NCBI RefSeq assembly: GCF_030064675.1
Contig: NZ_CP116413.1
Coordinates: forward strand, 8,213,501 to 8,277,500
Source: Crossiella sp. CA-258035
GTDB taxonomy: Bacteria > Actinomycetota > Actinomycetes > Mycobacteriales > Pseudonocardiaceae
Length of the DNA: 64,000 nucleotides
Reading direction: 5' to 3'
The notes under the pieces are model-generated. The model did not search any database. It was not told the origin of the DNA and saw only the letters and a program-made list of their open reading frames with translations. Both the position numbers and the translations under genes were made by a program. How positions within the stretch are numbered: the stretch's first letter is position 1; every line of letters starts with the position of its first letter. Positions 7,850 through 18,948 of the stretch are shown here, in pieces.

Positions 7850-8845
7850 TCAGGGCATGTTGCTGGAGTGGCCAGGGAACAGGTGCGCGTCCGGGTTGAG
7901 CGCGACCGCGATGTTGTTCACCGCGGTGGCCGCCTCGCCGAAGCCGGTGGCGATCAGCCGGACCTTGCCGGGGTAGGTGGCCACATCGCCTGCGGCATAG
8001 ACCAGATCGCGGTTGGTGCGGCCGGTGCTGTCCACCAGGACCGTGCGCTTCTCCAGTTCCAGGCCCCAGGTCTCCAGCGGGCCGAGGTCGGCGGTGAAGC
8101 CGAGCGCGGCCACCACCGCCTGCGCGGGCAGCACCTTGTGGTCGCCGTCCTTGAAGGACAGTTCGACCTCCTCGATGCCCGCGCCGCCGCGGATCGCGGC
8201 CACCTCGGCGTCGGTCAGGATCGGCACGCCCAGCTCGCGGACCTGCCGGACGGTGGCCTGGTGCGCGCGGAAGGCGGCCCGCCGGTGCACCAGGGTGACG
8301 CTGCGCGCGATCGGGTGCAGGGCCAGCCCCCAGTCGAAGGCGGAGTCGCCGCCGCCGACCACCACCACGTCCTGGTCCCGGTGCACCTCCAGCACGGGCA
8401 CGAAGTAGGACAGCCCGCGCCCGAACCAGTCCTCGCCCACCGGTAGTGGCCGGGGCCGGAACTCGCCCAGCCCCGCGGTGATCAGGACCGCCCCCGCGCG
8501 GATCACGCTGCCGTCGGCCAGGCCGACGTCGAACCCGCCACCGTCCACTGTGGACAGTGTGCGGGCCTTGCGGTTCAACAGGTAGTTCGGTTTGTACTGG
8601 GCCGCCTGCTCGACCAGCGCGCCGATCAGGTCGCGCCCGCGGACCGCGGGGAACCCGGCGACGTCGAAAATCATCTTCTCCGGGTACATCGCGGTGACCT
8701 GGCCGCCCGGTTCGGGCAGCGAGTCCACCAGTGCGGTGGACAGGTCCCGGAAGCCCGCGTAGTAAGCCGCGAACAGTCCGGTGGGCCCGGCCCCGACGAT
8801 CAACAGGTCGACCTCGGTTCGGCTGTGCTCGGACGGTGCGCTCAT
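7850..8845 (-). CDS. Ferredoxin/flavodoxin-NADP+ reductase (thioredoxin-reductase-like)
   Basis: The flavoprotein transfers electrons between NADPH and ferredoxin or flavodoxin. The protein (331 residues from ATG 8845; a GTG at 8851 adds two) has an FAD-binding IVGAGPTGLFAAYYAG near the N-terminus, an NADPH-binding VVVVGGGDSAFDWGLAL with VHRR after it, and the C-terminal YAAGDVATYPGK. There is no CxxC redox pair, which separates it from thioredoxin reductase and points to the YumC-type FNR family. It is divergent from fumC with a 95-nt gap. Confidence 0.88.
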   Translation of the reverse strand: MSAPSEHSRTEVDLLIVGAGPTGLFAAYYAGFRDLSTALVDSLPEPGGQVTAMYPEKMIFDVAGFPAVRGRDLIGALVEQAAQYKPNYLLNRKARTLSTVDGGGFDVGLADGSVIRAGAVLITAGLGEFRPRPLPVGEDWFGRGLSYFVPVLEVHRDQDVVVVGGGDSAFDWGLALHPIARSVTLVHRRAAFRAHQATVRQVRELGVPILTDAEVAAIRGGAGIEEVELSFKDGDHKVLPAQAVVAALGFTADLGPLETWGLELEKRTVLVDSTGRTNRDLVYAAGDVATYPGKVRLIATGFGEAATAVNNIAVALNPDAHLFPGHSSNMP

Positions 8846-8940
8846 TGACACCTGCTCTCTAGCCAGTCCTGGGAACCCGCTCGAGCCTAGGTGGTGCGGA
8901 CCACGGTGCCCAGTAACCGGAAGAGGCGCAGAATTCGGGT

Positions 8941-10338
8941 ATGAGCGACGAGGGATTCCGGATCGAGCACGACACGATGGGCGAGGTCAGGGTTCCGGCT
9001 GACGCGCTGTGGCGGGCGCAGACCCAGCGCGCGGTGGAGAACTTCCCGATCTCCGGCCGCGGCCTGGAGCGGGCCCAGATCCGGGCGCTTGGCCTGGTCA
9101 AGGCGGCCGCGGCCAGGGTGAACGGGCGGCTGGGCGTGCTCAGCCCGGAGATCGCCGAGGCGATCGCGACCGCCGCGGACGAGGTGGCCGCTGGCGGACA
9201 CGACGGGCACTTCCCGATCGATGTGTTCCAGACCGGTTCCGGCACCTCCTCCAACATGAACGCCAACGAGGTGATCGCCACCCTGGCCAGCCGGGCGCTC
9301 GGCCAGGACGTGCACCCCAACGACCACGTCAACGCCTCCCAGTCCTCCAACGACGTCTTCCCGACCACCATCCACCTGGCCGCCACCGAGGCCGTGCTGC
9401 GGGACACCATCCCCGGCCTCGCGCACCTGGCGCAGACCCTGGAGCGGCGGGCCGGTGAGTGGGCCGAGGTGGTCAAGGCCGGGCGCACGCACCTGATGGA
9501 CGCGGTGCCGGTCACCCTCGGCCAGCAGGTCGGCGGCTGGGCCCGGCAGGTGCGCCTGGGCGTGCAGCGGCTGGACGGCACGCTGCCCCGGCTGGCCGAG
9601 CTGCCCATCGGCGGCACCGCGGTGGGCACCGGCATCAACACCCCGGCCGGGTTCGGCGCGGCCGTGGTGGAGGAGCTGATCAAGTCCACCGCGCTGCCGG
9701 TGACCGAGGCGGCCGACCACTTCGAGGCCCAGGGCGCGCGGGACGGCCTGGTCGAGGTCTCCGGGCAGCTCAAGACGGTCGCGGTGAGCCTGTTCAAGAT
9801 CGCCAATGACCTGCGCTGGATGGGTTCCGGCCCGCGCACCGGCCTGGCCGAGCTGCACCTGCCGGACCTGCAGCCGGGCTCCTCGATCATGCCCGGCAAG
9901 GTCAACCCGGTGATCTGCGAGGCGGCCATGATGGTGGCCGCGCAGGTCATCGGCAACGACGGCACGGTGGCCTTCGCCGGCGCGGCGGGCAACTTCGAGC
10001 TGAACGTGATGATGCCGGTGATGGCCCGCAACGTGCTGGAGTCGGCCCGGCTGCTCGGCGCGGTGGCCCGGCTGCTCGCGGACAAGGTGGTCGCCGGGGC
10101 CGAACCGGACGTGGACCGGCTGCGCGAGTACGCCGAGTCCTCGCCCTCGGTGGTCACCCCGCTCAACCGCTACCTCGGCTACGAGGAGGCGGCCTCGATC
10201 GCCAAGCAGTCCCTCAAGGAGCGCAAGACCATCCGCGAGGTGGTGCTGGCGCGCGGGCACGTGGAGGCGGGCAAGCTCACGCTCGCACAGCTGGACGAGG
10301 CTCTGGACGTGCTGAAGATGGCGCACGGCGGCCGCTGA
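8941..10338 (+). CDS. fumC: Class II fumarate hydratase
   Basis: FumC hydrates fumarate to L-malate in the TCA cycle without an iron-sulfur cluster. The 465-residue protein has [13 protein letters not shown], then [28 protein letters not shown], and the fumarase/aspartase signature [12 protein letters not shown] (about residues 315-326), whose flexible loop carries the catalytic Ser. It starts with ATG 8941. Its 3' end overlaps the convergent transporter gene by 62 nt, so no terminator is present between them. Confidence 0.95.
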   Translation: MSDEGFRIEHDTMGEVRVPADALWRAQTQRAVENFPISGRGLERAQIRALGLVKAAAARVNGRLGVLSPEIAEAIATAADEVAAGGHDGHFPIDVFQTGSGTSSNMNANEVIATLASRALGQDVHPNDHVNASQSSNDVFPTTIHLAATEAVLRDTIPGLAHLAQTLERRAGEWAEVVKAGRTHLMDAVPVTLGQQVGGWARQVRLGVQRLDGTLPRLAELPIGGTAVGTGINTPAGFGAAVVEELIKSTALPVTEAADHFEAQGARDGLVEVSGQLKTVAVSLFKIANDLRWMGSGPRTGLAELHLPDLQPGSSIMPGKVNPVICEAAMMVAAQVIGNDGTVAFAGAAGNFELNVMMPVMARNVLESARLLGAVARLLADKVVAGAEPDVDRLREYAESSPSVVTPLNRYLGYEEAASIAKQSLKERKTIREVVLARGHVEAGKLTLAQLDEALDVLKMAHGGR

Positions 10339-11203
10339 ACAGCTGGGCGCGCTGGCCGAGGGCACAACCCGCGGCCACGGTCAGCGCGCCCGCCGCCGAG
10401 GTCAGGGTGAGCGGCTGCGCGCCCAGCAGCACGGAGACCACGAGTCCGGACACCGGGATCAGCCCGGCCAGCACGCCCGAGCGCTCCGGCCCGACCACGG
10501 ACACGCAGCGGTAGTACAGCCCGAAGGCCACCGCGGTGACCAGCAGGCCGAGCACCACCAGCGCGGTCCACTCCACCGCGGTCGGCGCGGGCCACGGGTT
10601 GTCGCTGACCAGCATGCTCAGCAGCGCGCTGCCCACGGCCGCGATCACGCAGGCGTAGGCCGAGGTGGCGATGCCGCCGATCCGGCGCACCACCCCCACC
10701 GCGAACAGGGTGAACCCGGCCTCGCCGAGCATGGCCAGCAGCGCCAGGCCCAGTCCCGGCAGCGACCAGCGCCCGCCGCCGGAGATCACCAGCACCCCGG
10801 CGAAGACCAGCCCGGCGCCCAGCACCGCGGTCAGCCGCGGCCGCCTGCCAAGGGCCAGCGGCACCACAAGCGCGATGACCAGCGGCGATCCGCCGATGAT
10901 GGCGGCGACAAAACCGGGTTCGGCGTAGCGCTGGCCCTCGATGATGGCCACGTTGAACCCGACCATGCCGGTGACCGCGAGTGCGACCAGCGCCAGCACG
11001 TCCCGGCCGGTCACCCTGGGCAGGCCGCCGCGCCACAGCAGCCAGCCGAGCAGCGCGAGCGCGCCGATGGCGTACCGGATGGCCTGCGCGGACAGCACCG
11101 GGTACGCGCCGAGCAGCCCGTTGACCGGCACCGCGCCGCCGACCAGGCACAGCGCGGCCATCCCGCCTGCCAGGGCGAGACCAGTGGACTTCGAGGTGGT
11201 CAT
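10277..11203 (-). CDS. EamA-family (DMT) membrane transporter
   Basis: This is an integral membrane permease of the drug/metabolite superfamily, probably a small-metabolite exporter. The 308 residues form about ten hydrophobic segments in two EamA repeats, the first around [24 protein letters not shown] and the second around [32 protein letters not shown]. It is divergent from the MocR-type regulator at 11251 across 47 nt, a common arrangement in which the regulator controls the permease. The substrate is unknown. The C-terminus overlaps fumC antisense by 62 nt. Confidence 0.88.
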   Translation of the reverse strand: MTTSKSTGLALAGGMAALCLVGGAVPVNGLLGAYPVLSAQAIRYAIGALALLGWLLWRGGLPRVTGRDVLALVALAVTGMVGFNVAIIEGQRYAEPGFVAAIIGGSPLVIALVVPLALGRRPRLTAVLGAGLVFAGVLVISGGGRWSLPGLGLALLAMLGEAGFTLFAVGVVRRIGGIATSAYACVIAAVGSALLSMLVSDNPWPAPTAVEWTALVVLGLLVTAVAFGLYYRCVSVVGPERSGVLAGLIPVSGLVVSVLLGAQPLTLTSAAGALTVAAGCALGQRAQLFSGRRAPSSARPEPRPAVRA

Positions 11204-11222
11204 GGCGGAAGCCTGGCTCTGG

Positions 11223-11272
11223 AAGTGGTCTGGCCATAAGCTCCACTTCGATGGCGAAGGATTGGACCACTT
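11223..11272. promoter_or_regulatory. Candidate MocR operator between transporter and regulator
   Basis: The half-site AAGTGG (11223-11228) pairs with CCACTT (11243-11248), and a further GACCACTT occurs at 11265-11272, inverted relative to AAGTGGTC at 11223-11230. These lie in the 47-nt divergent gap and the first codons of the regulator, where MocR proteins often bind. CATAAG (11234-11239) could be a -10 element giving a leaderless transcript starting at ATG 11251. Confidence 0.45.
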
Positions 11273-12681
11273 TGCGGGAGCTGCTGCTCCCCGCCGTGTC
11301 CGGGCCGGGCGCCCGCGGCAAGTCCCTGGAACAGGCGATCCGGGAGATGGTGCGGGACGGGCGGCTGCGGCCGGGCGTGCGGCTGCCCTCCAGCCGGGAC
11401 CTGGCCGCCCAGCTCGGGCTGTCCAGGGGCACGGTCACCGCGAGCTACGAACAGCTGGTCGCCGAGGGCTACCTGGTGGCCAGGCACGGCTCCGGCACCC
11501 GGGTCGCCGAGGCGGTCGGCCCGGCCGAGTCCCCGGCGCCCGCACCGGCCGCCGCGCCGCAGTGGCGGTTCGACCTGCGGCCGGGACTGCCCGCGCTGGG
11601 CGCCTTCCCGCGCGCCGCCTGGCTGGCCGCGACCAGGGCCGCGCTCAACGAGATGCCTGACTCCGCGCTGGGCTACCCCGAGCCCAGCGGCCTGACCGAG
11701 CTGCGCGCGGAGCTGGCCGGGTACCTGGGCCGGGTCCGCTCGGTGGTCACCGACCCGGCCGGGATCACCGTCACGCACGGGGCCGCCGAGGCCCTCGCGC
11801 TGCTCGCCCAGGTGCTGCGGGACCGGGGGCTGACACAGATCGCGGTGGAGAACCCCAGCCACCACGGCCAGGCGGAACTCCTTGCCGCGCAAGGACTCCG
11901 GCCGGTCCCCGTGCCGGTGGACTGCGACGGGATCCAGGTGGACGAGCTGGCCCGAACCGGCGCCAGGGCGGTGCTGGTCACCGCCGCGCACCAGTTCCCG
12001 CTGGGCACCGCGTTGGCCCCGCGGCGGCGGCGCGCGCTGCTGGCCTGGGCGCGCGAACGGGACGCGGTGGTGATCGAGGACGACTACGACGCCGAGCACC
12101 GCTACGACCGGCCCACGGTGTGCGCGACCCAGTCGCTGGACCCGAGCCGGGTGGCCTACATCGGCAGCGTCAGCAAGATCCTCGCCCCCGCGCTGCGCCT
12201 GGGCTGGCTGGTGCTGCCCGCCGACCTGCGCACCGCGGTGGCCGACCGGAAACGCCTGCACGACCTGGGCTGCGGGCCGCTGCCGCAGGCCGCGCTGGCC
12301 CGGTTCCTGCGCGAGGGCGGCTACGACCGGCACCTGCGCCGCACCCGGCTGCTCTACCGCCGCCGCCGGGACGCGCTGCTGGCCGCGCTGGCCGAGCACC
12401 TGCCGGAGTGGCACCCCGTGGGCATCGCGGCCGGCCTGCACCTGGTGGTCCGGCTGCCCGAGGGCACCGACGACGCCGCGCTGTCCGCCCGGCTGGCCGC
12501 GGCCGGGATCAACGCGCCCGCGCTCTCCGGCTACGCGCACCCGCCGGTGCCCGCGCCCTACCCCGGCCTCGTGCTGGGCTACGCCGCGCTGTCGGCCGAC
12601 CGGCTGCGCGCGGCCGTGGCGCACATCGCGCGAAATGTCGGTGACCTGGTGAAGATGGAGGAATGCGCCTCGCCGAGCTAG
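11251..12681 (+). CDS. MocR-type PLP-dependent transcriptional regulator
   Basis: The protein is a fusion of a GntR-type winged helix and a fold-type I aminotransferase domain that uses pyridoxal phosphate as an effector cofactor. The wHTH covers about residues 20-90, with the recognition region LPSSRDLAAQLGLSRGTV. The aminotransferase-like part follows a Pro/Ala linker and includes VVIEDDYDAEHRYD and SVSKILAPALRLGW, where K309 should form the PLP Schiff base. The 476-residue length is typical. No ribosome site precedes ATG 11251, so a leaderless mRNA is likely. It overlaps ligB by 19 nt and probably regulates the divergent EamA transporter. Confidence 0.92.
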   Translation: MAKDWTTLRELLLPAVSGPGARGKSLEQAIREMVRDGRLRPGVRLPSSRDLAAQLGLSRGTVTASYEQLVAEGYLVARHGSGTRVAEAVGPAESPAPAPAAAPQWRFDLRPGLPALGAFPRAAWLAATRAALNEMPDSALGYPEPSGLTELRAELAGYLGRVRSVVTDPAGITVTHGAAEALALLAQVLRDRGLTQIAVENPSHHGQAELLAAQGLRPVPVPVDCDGIQVDELARTGARAVLVTAAHQFPLGTALAPRRRRALLAWARERDAVVIEDDYDAEHRYDRPTVCATQSLDPSRVAYIGSVSKILAPALRLGWLVLPADLRTAVADRKRLHDLGCGPLPQAALARFLREGGYDRHLRRTRLLYRRRRDALLAALAEHLPEWHPVGIAAGLHLVVRLPEGTDDAALSARLAAAGINAPALSGYAHPPVPAPYPGLVLGYAALSADRLRAAVAHIARNVGDLVKMEECASPS

Positions 12682-14165
12682 TGCACACCTCCGCCACGGT
12701 CGCGGGCACCCGCGCGCGCAAGGCGAAGATCGAGACCCTGGCCGCACTGCTGCGCGGCGCCACCGACGTCCGCGACGTCCGGCTGGCCACCGCCTACCTG
12801 ATCGGCGTGCCGCCGCAGGGCCGCACCGGCGTGGGCTGGCGCTCGCTGACCGCGCTGGACACCGTGCCGGCCACCGAACCCGGCCTCACCCTGCACGCGG
12901 TGGACGACACCCTGTCCGCGCTGGCCACCACCGCGGGCTCCGGTTCGGCGCAGCGGCGCAAGGACCTGCTCTCCGCGCTGTTCAGCCAGGCGACCAAGCC
13001 GGAGCAGGACTTCCTGGTCCGCCTGCTCACCGGCGAGCTGCGCCAGGGCGCGCTGGATGGCGTGATGGCCGACGCGGTGGCCGCCGCCTTCGAGGTGCCG
13101 GCGGCCGCGGTGCGCCGGGCGCACATGCTCAGCGGCGACCTGTCCGCGGTGGCGGATTCGGCCCGCGCGGGCGGCGAGGCGGCGCTGGCGGAGTTCCGGC
13201 TGGAGGTCGGCCGCCCGATCCGGCCGATGCTGGCCTCCCCTGCGGAGTCCCTGGACAGCGCGCTGGCCGAGCTGGGCGAGGTCAGCGTGGAGTACAAGCT
13301 GGACGGCGCCCGCATCCAGGTGCACCGCGACGGCGAGGCGGTGCGCGTGTTCACCCGCACCCTGCGCGAGATCACCGCCTCGGTGCCGGAGCTGATCGAG
13401 GTGGTGCTCGGCCTGCCCTGCACCTCGGTGGTGCTCGACGGCGAGACCCTGGCCCTGACCGACGACGGCCGCCCGCGCCCGTTCCAGGAGACGATGAGCC
13501 GCTTCGGCGCCACCTCGGCCAGGGAACTCCTGCTGCACCCGTACTTCTTCGACCTGCTGCACCTGGACGGCGTGGACTACCTCGACGCACCCCTGCGCGA
13601 CCGACTGTCCACTTTGGACGCTCTCGTCGGCGACCGCCGCATACCGTCCACAATGGACCCATCAGCGGCGGCCACCCTGCTGGACAACGCGTTGGCCGCG
13701 GGCCACGAGGGCGTGATGGTCAAGTCCCTCGACTCGCCCTATGCGGCGGGCCGCCGGGGCAAGTCCTGGCAGAAGGTCAAACCGGTGCACACCCTGGACC
13801 TGGTGGTGCTGGCCGCGGAATGGGGCCACGGCAGAAGAACCGGCACACTGTCCAACCTGCACCTGGGCGCCCGCGACCCGGACGGCGGCCCACCGGTGAT
13901 GGTGGGCAAGACCTTCAAGGGCCTCACCGACGAACTGCTGGCCTGGCAGACCACCGAGCTCCGGAAACTGGCCACCAGCACCGACGACTACACGGTGTAC
14001 GTGCGGCCGGAGCTGGTGGTGGAGATCGAGCTGGACGGGGTCCAGGTCAGCCCGCGCTACCCGGGCGGCGTGGCCCTGCGCTTCGCCCGCGTGCTGCGCT
14101 ACCGGCCGGACAAGGAGGCGGCGGACGCGGACACCATCGACGCGGTCCGCGCATTGCTGCCCTGA
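12663..14165 (+). CDS. ligB: ATP-dependent DNA ligase, LigB type
   Basis: The enzyme seals DNA nicks using ATP, in addition to the NAD-dependent housekeeping ligase expected elsewhere. The 500-residue protein has the helical DNA-binding N-domain (residues 1-195), the adenylation motif EYKLDGARIQVH with K212 as the AMP acceptor, then DGETLAL, FFDLLHLDG, EGVMVKSLDSPY and WQKVKPVHTLDLVVLAAEWGHGRRTG, and a C-terminal OB domain. This order matches mycobacterial LigB. ATG 12663 has GGAGGA directly upstream and overlaps the MocR gene by 19 nt, so the two may be co-transcribed. No terminator is visible after it. Confidence 0.93.
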   Translation: MRLAELVHTSATVAGTRARKAKIETLAALLRGATDVRDVRLATAYLIGVPPQGRTGVGWRSLTALDTVPATEPGLTLHAVDDTLSALATTAGSGSAQRRKDLLSALFSQATKPEQDFLVRLLTGELRQGALDGVMADAVAAAFEVPAAAVRRAHMLSGDLSAVADSARAGGEAALAEFRLEVGRPIRPMLASPAESLDSALAELGEVSVEYKLDGARIQVHRDGEAVRVFTRTLREITASVPELIEVVLGLPCTSVVLDGETLALTDDGRPRPFQETMSRFGATSARELLLHPYFFDLLHLDGVDYLDAPLRDRLSTLDALVGDRRIPSTMDPSAAATLLDNALAAGHEGVMVKSLDSPYAAGRRGKSWQKVKPVHTLDLVVLAAEWGHGRRTGTLSNLHLGARDPDGGPPVMVGKTFKGLTDELLAWQTTELRKLATSTDDYTVYVRPELVVEIELDGVQVSPRYPGGVALRFARVLRYRPDKEAADADTIDAVRALLP

Positions 14166-14355
14166 TGCGCTTTTCCGCAATGCGCGGGATTCCGGTGGTA
14201 TTCGCGGTGCTCATCGCGGCGCGGTGGGCAAAGCGCCCGCGACCGCCGTGGTCGAACTGCTCGGCGGACTGGCCCTGATGCTCGGCCTGGCCACCCTGCT
14301 GGCCTGCGCCGGAGCCGGAAGGGCGAGCCTGGACCACCTACTGTCGCGGACATGA
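14166..14355 (+). pseudogene. Frameshifted remnant of a DoxX-like membrane protein
   Basis: Two short overlapping reading frames together look like the middle of a DoxX-family membrane protein. One frame gives RGIPVVFAVLIAA. The adjacent frame, open from GTG 14224 to TGA 14353, gives TAVVELLGGLALMLGLATLLA, which resembles the DoxX core helix pattern VELLGGLALLLGL. A single-base shift near 14220 would join them. The 43-codon second frame overlaps the next gene as ATGA. It is most likely a decayed fragment; a real small membrane protein starting at 14224 is the alternative. Confidence 0.35.
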
Positions 14356-14672
14356 CACGGTTCTGCGCGGTGATCGTCCTGTGCTCGCTGGCCGAGGGCA
14401 AGGACCCGCTGTACCAGGAGAACATCGTGCTGCTCGACGCCGACTCGCTGGAGTCGGCGCGGGCACGCGCGGCGCAGCACGGCCGGGACGGCGAGACCGA
14501 GTACCGCAACGGCGACGGCGAGCTGGTGCGCTGGCGGCTGGCCGAGGTGGTGGACGTGGCCGAGGTGCCGGACCAGCAGCTCGGCGACGGCGCCGAGGTC
14601 TACACCCGCCATTTCCGCGACTACGCCGCCTACCGCCGGTTCGAGCCGCTGCTGGACGGCGAACCGCTCTGA
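14352..14672 (+). CDS. DUF4288 domain protein
   Basis: The 106-residue cytoplasmic protein matches the DUF4288 pattern: an N-terminal beta strand (FCAVIVLCSL), YQENIVLLDADSLESARARAAQHG, EYRNGDGELVRWRLAEVVDV, and DGAEVYTRHF. The domain's function is unknown. ATG 14352 overlaps the stop of the DoxX-like remnant frame as ATGA. It is followed by a 134-nt gap to the next gene. Confidence 0.8.
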   Translation: MTRFCAVIVLCSLAEGKDPLYQENIVLLDADSLESARARAAQHGRDGETEYRNGDGELVRWRLAEVVDVAEVPDQQLGDGAEVYTRHFRDYAAYRRFEPLLDGEPL

Positions 14673-14806
14673 TCATCGGCCGCAGACAGCAAAAATCGCG
14701 ATCCGTCAAATAGTTTCGCTGTATTTTCGTTAGCAAAGTCCTATGTGCGTGTAGGCGATTTTTCTGGCTAGGGTCGCCGAGGAAATCAAACGCACTGGAG
14801 GGACTT

Positions 14807-15646
14807 ATGACGATTCTGGTGACCGGCGCGACCGGCTCGGTCGGCAGGCACGTGGTGGACGGCCTGCTGGCCAGGGGTGAACAGGTGCGCGCCACCACCA
14901 GGGACCCCGGGCAGGCGAACCTGCCGGGGGCGGCCGACGTCCGGCAGGCCGACATCAACGACCCGGACACCTTCCTGCCCGCACTGGAGGGCGTGGACAA
15001 GCTGTACCTGTTTCCGCACTTCGCGCGGTTGGAATATTTCCTGGGCAAGGTCAAGGAGGCCGGGGTCCGGCGGATCGTGACGCTGTCCTCCTCCTCGACG
15101 GTGCAGCGGCTGCGCACCAACAAGGAGGCCGGGGACGAGCACCTGCGGGTCGAGCAGGCGGTGGAGGACACCGGGCTGGAATGGACCCACCTGCGGCCCG
15201 GAATGTTCGCCGGGAACACCGGCGAATGGGCCGAGACCATCAAACTGGAAGGGGTCGCCTATGGCGCCTATCCGCAGGCCGCGATGGCGCCCATCCACGA
15301 ACGGGATATCGCCGAGGTGGGCATCGCGGCATTGCTGGAGGACGGTCACCTTTATGCCAGGTACAGCCTGACCGGCCCGGAAACGCACACCAGGGTCGAA
15401 CTGGTGCGGATCATCGGCGAGGTGCTCGGGCGGGAGCTGAAGTTCCGTGAGCAGACCCCGGCGGAGGCGGTGGCGTTCTTCCGGGCGCAGGGCTGGCCGG
15501 ACGACGTGATCACCATGATCGAGGGCTACCGGGCCGAGGCCAGCAGGCGGCCGGACGAGGTGACCGACACGGTGGAGCGGGTGCTGGGCCGCCCCGCGCT
15601 GTCCTACCGGCAGTGGGTCCAGGACCACGCGGACTGGTTCCAGTGA
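14807..15646 (+). CDS. NmrA-like NAD(P)-binding oxidoreductase
   Basis: This is an atypical short-chain dehydrogenase of the NmrA/NAD(P)H-binding group. The 279-residue protein begins with the Rossmann motif TILVTGATGSVGRHVVDGLL, then VRATTRDP for NADP preference, VRRIVTLSSSSTV and WTHLRPGMFAGNT; the classical YxxxK is not evident. It could be a redox sensor or a quinone/aldehyde reductase. GGAGGGA lies 5-6 nt before ATG 14807. Substrate and pathway are unknown, and the neighbours give no clear clue. Confidence 0.85.
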   Translation: MTILVTGATGSVGRHVVDGLLARGEQVRATTRDPGQANLPGAADVRQADINDPDTFLPALEGVDKLYLFPHFARLEYFLGKVKEAGVRRIVTLSSSSTVQRLRTNKEAGDEHLRVEQAVEDTGLEWTHLRPGMFAGNTGEWAETIKLEGVAYGAYPQAAMAPIHERDIAEVGIAALLEDGHLYARYSLTGPETHTRVELVRIIGEVLGRELKFREQTPAEAVAFFRAQGWPDDVITMIEGYRAEASRRPDEVTDTVERVLGRPALSYRQWVQDHADWFQ

Positions 15647-15651
15647 TGTGA

Positions 15652-17133
<1,482 letters not shown>

Positions 17134-17143
17134 CGAAGGCAAA

Positions 17144-17184
17144 ACGGACCCCATGCCTCCCCCCGAAGGAGGCATGGGGTCCGT
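17144..17184 (+). terminator. Strong hairpin after guaB1
   Basis: A 17-bp perfect stem (17144-17160 with 17168-17184) with a 7-nt loop lies 11 nt after the stop. It is preceded by AAA, and on the opposite strand this would serve the convergent small membrane gene. Confidence 0.85.
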
Positions 17185-17229
17185 GGGCAACGGACCGCCC
17201 CGAGCGGTCCGGCTGGTTGTCTCCCCGCG

Positions 17230-17412
17230 TCAGGCGGCGATCGGTCCCGCGGCGCGAACCGCGGGTTGCACCCCGGCGTGCTCCGGCCCCCGAGCCGGCT
17301 TGGCACGCTTCGCCGCCCTGCCCGTGCCGTCCACCATGACCGGCAGCACCATCAGGACCAGGACGAGCACGCTCAGCACGGCTCCGGTCCAGGTCAGCAC
17401 CATCTCGATCAT
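17230..17412 (-). CDS. Small single-pass membrane protein
   Basis: The 60-residue protein starts at the ATG at 17412, preceded by GGAGACC, rather than the longer frame beginning at 17490. An N-terminal hydrophobic helix (MVLTWTGAVLSVLVLVLMVLP) is followed by a basic, flexible tail (GRAAKRAKPARGP). It has the shape of many actinobacterial one-helix membrane proteins. No family is recognised. It lies between the guaB1 terminator and phoH. Confidence 0.55.
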   Translation of the reverse strand: MIEMVLTWTGAVLSVLVLVLMVLPVMVDGTGRAAKRAKPARGPEHAGVQPAVRAAGPIAA

Positions 17413-17580
17413 GTGGTCTCCTCGGGCTCGCCGTGTTCTGGGACCACTATCGCCCGGCGCCGCCCACCAGCGGATCGGCAGTACGGCCACTGTCTACCTG
17501 GCCGATCGGCCACTCCCGGCCTGCCGATCGGCCGATGAGCGCGGGGCGGGCGGCACGAGCCCGTGCCGCCCGCCCTCGCC

Positions 17581-18948
17581 TCAGCTCATGTAGTCGCCCT
17601 CCAGCATCTCGGTGACCAGTGCCGCGATCGGCGAGCGCTCCGAGCGGGTGAGGGTGACATGCGCGAACAGCGGATGCCCCTTCAGCTTCTCGATCACCGC
17701 CGCGATGCCGTCGTGCCGGCCGACCCGCAGGTTGTCCCGCTGCGCCACGTCGTGGGTCAGCACCACCCTGGAGCCGGTGCCCAGCCGGGACAGCACGGTC
17801 AGCAGCACGTTGCGTTCCAGCGACTGGGCCTCGTCCACGATCACGAAGGAGTCGTGCAGCGACCGGCCCCTGATGTGGGTCAGCGGCAGCACCTCCAGCA
17901 TGCCGCGGTCGAGCACCTCGTCGATGATGTCCTTGCTGACCATCGCGCCCAGCGTGTCGAACACCGCCTGGGCCCAGGGCATCATCTTCTCGTTCTCGCT
18001 GCCCGGCAGGTAGCCCAGCTCCTGGCCGCCGACGGCGTAGACCGGCCGGAACACCACCACCTTGCGGTGCAGCCGCCGTTCCATCACCGCCTCAAGACCG
18101 GCGCACAGCGCCAGCGCGGACTTGCCGGTGCCGGCCCGCCCGCCGAGGGAGACGATGCCGACCTCGGGGTCCAGCAACAGGTCCAGCGCGATCCGTTGCT
18201 CGGCCGAGCGGCCGTGCAGCCCGAATGCCTCGCGGTCGCCGCGGACCAGCCGCACCCGCTTGTCCGGGGTGACCCGGCCCAGCGCGCTCGCGGTCCCGGC
18301 GAGCAGCCGCAACCCGGTGTGGCACGGCAGATCGCGCGCCTCGTCCAGGTCGACCACGCTCTCCTTGTACAGCGTGTCCACCACGTGCGAGCCGACCTCC
18401 AGGTCAGCCGTGCCGGTCCAGCCGGACGGCGTGACGTCCTGGGCCCGGTACTCGTCGGCGGCCAGCCCCACCGCACTGGCCTTGACCCGCAGCGGCATGT
18501 CCTTGGTGACCAGGGTGACCTGGTTGTTCTCCGCGGCCAGGTTCAACGCGCAGGCGAGGATGCGAGCGTCGTTGGAGTCGGTGCGGAAGCCGGAAGGCAG
18601 GACATCCGGATCCGAGTGGTTCAGTTCCACGTGGAGGGTGCCGCCCTCCTCGCCGATCGGGACCGGCGAGTCCAACCTTCCGTGCAGTACGCGGAGGTCG
18701 TCGAGCAAGCGCAGTGCCTCGCGAGCGAACCAGCCCAGCTCCGGGTGGTGTCGCTTCCCCTCGAGCTCGCTGATCACCACGAGCGGCAGCACCACCTGGT
18801 GCTCCGCGAACCGGGTGATCGCCCAGGGGTCGGACAGCAGCACCGAGGTGTCCAGCACGTACATACAGCCCTTGGAGGCTGTCGCACGGCGGGCACCGCT
18901 GCGGGCGGAACGGGTCGAGGACTGTGCTGGGGACCGTCGTGCGCTCAC
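17581..18948 (-). CDS. phoH2: PIN-PhoH fusion ATPase/ribonuclease (PhoH2)
   Basis: The protein fuses an N-terminal PIN nuclease with a C-terminal PhoH ATPase. Mycobacterial PhoH2 is an ATP-dependent, RNA-unwinding ribonuclease. I start at GTG 18948, which has GAGGGAG upstream, giving 455 residues. PIN acidic residues appear in [16 protein letters not shown] and DSNDARIL. Walker A is GRAGTGKS (about residues 270-277), and Walker B is [12 protein letters not shown]. In mycobacteria a small antitoxin-like gene often precedes phoH2; I see no convincing one here. The gene matches Rv1095 in the conserved neighbourhood. Confidence 0.92.
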   Translation of the reverse strand: MSARRSPAQSSTRSARSGARRATASKGCMYVLDTSVLLSDPWAITRFAEHQVVLPLVVISELEGKRHHPELGWFAREALRLLDDLRVLHGRLDSPVPIGEEGGTLHVELNHSDPDVLPSGFRTDSNDARILACALNLAAENNQVTLVTKDMPLRVKASAVGLAADEYRAQDVTPSGWTGTADLEVGSHVVDTLYKESVVDLDEARDLPCHTGLRLLAGTASALGRVTPDKRVRLVRGDREAFGLHGRSAEQRIALDLLLDPEVGIVSLGGRAGTGKSALALCAGLEAVMERRLHRKVVVFRPVYAVGGQELGYLPGSENEKMMPWAQAVFDTLGAMVSKDIIDEVLDRGMLEVLPLTHIRGRSLHDSFVIVDEAQSLERNVLLTVLSRLGTGSRVVLTHDVAQRDNLRVGRHDGIAAVIEKLKGHPLFAHVTLTRSERSPIAALVTEMLEGDYMS

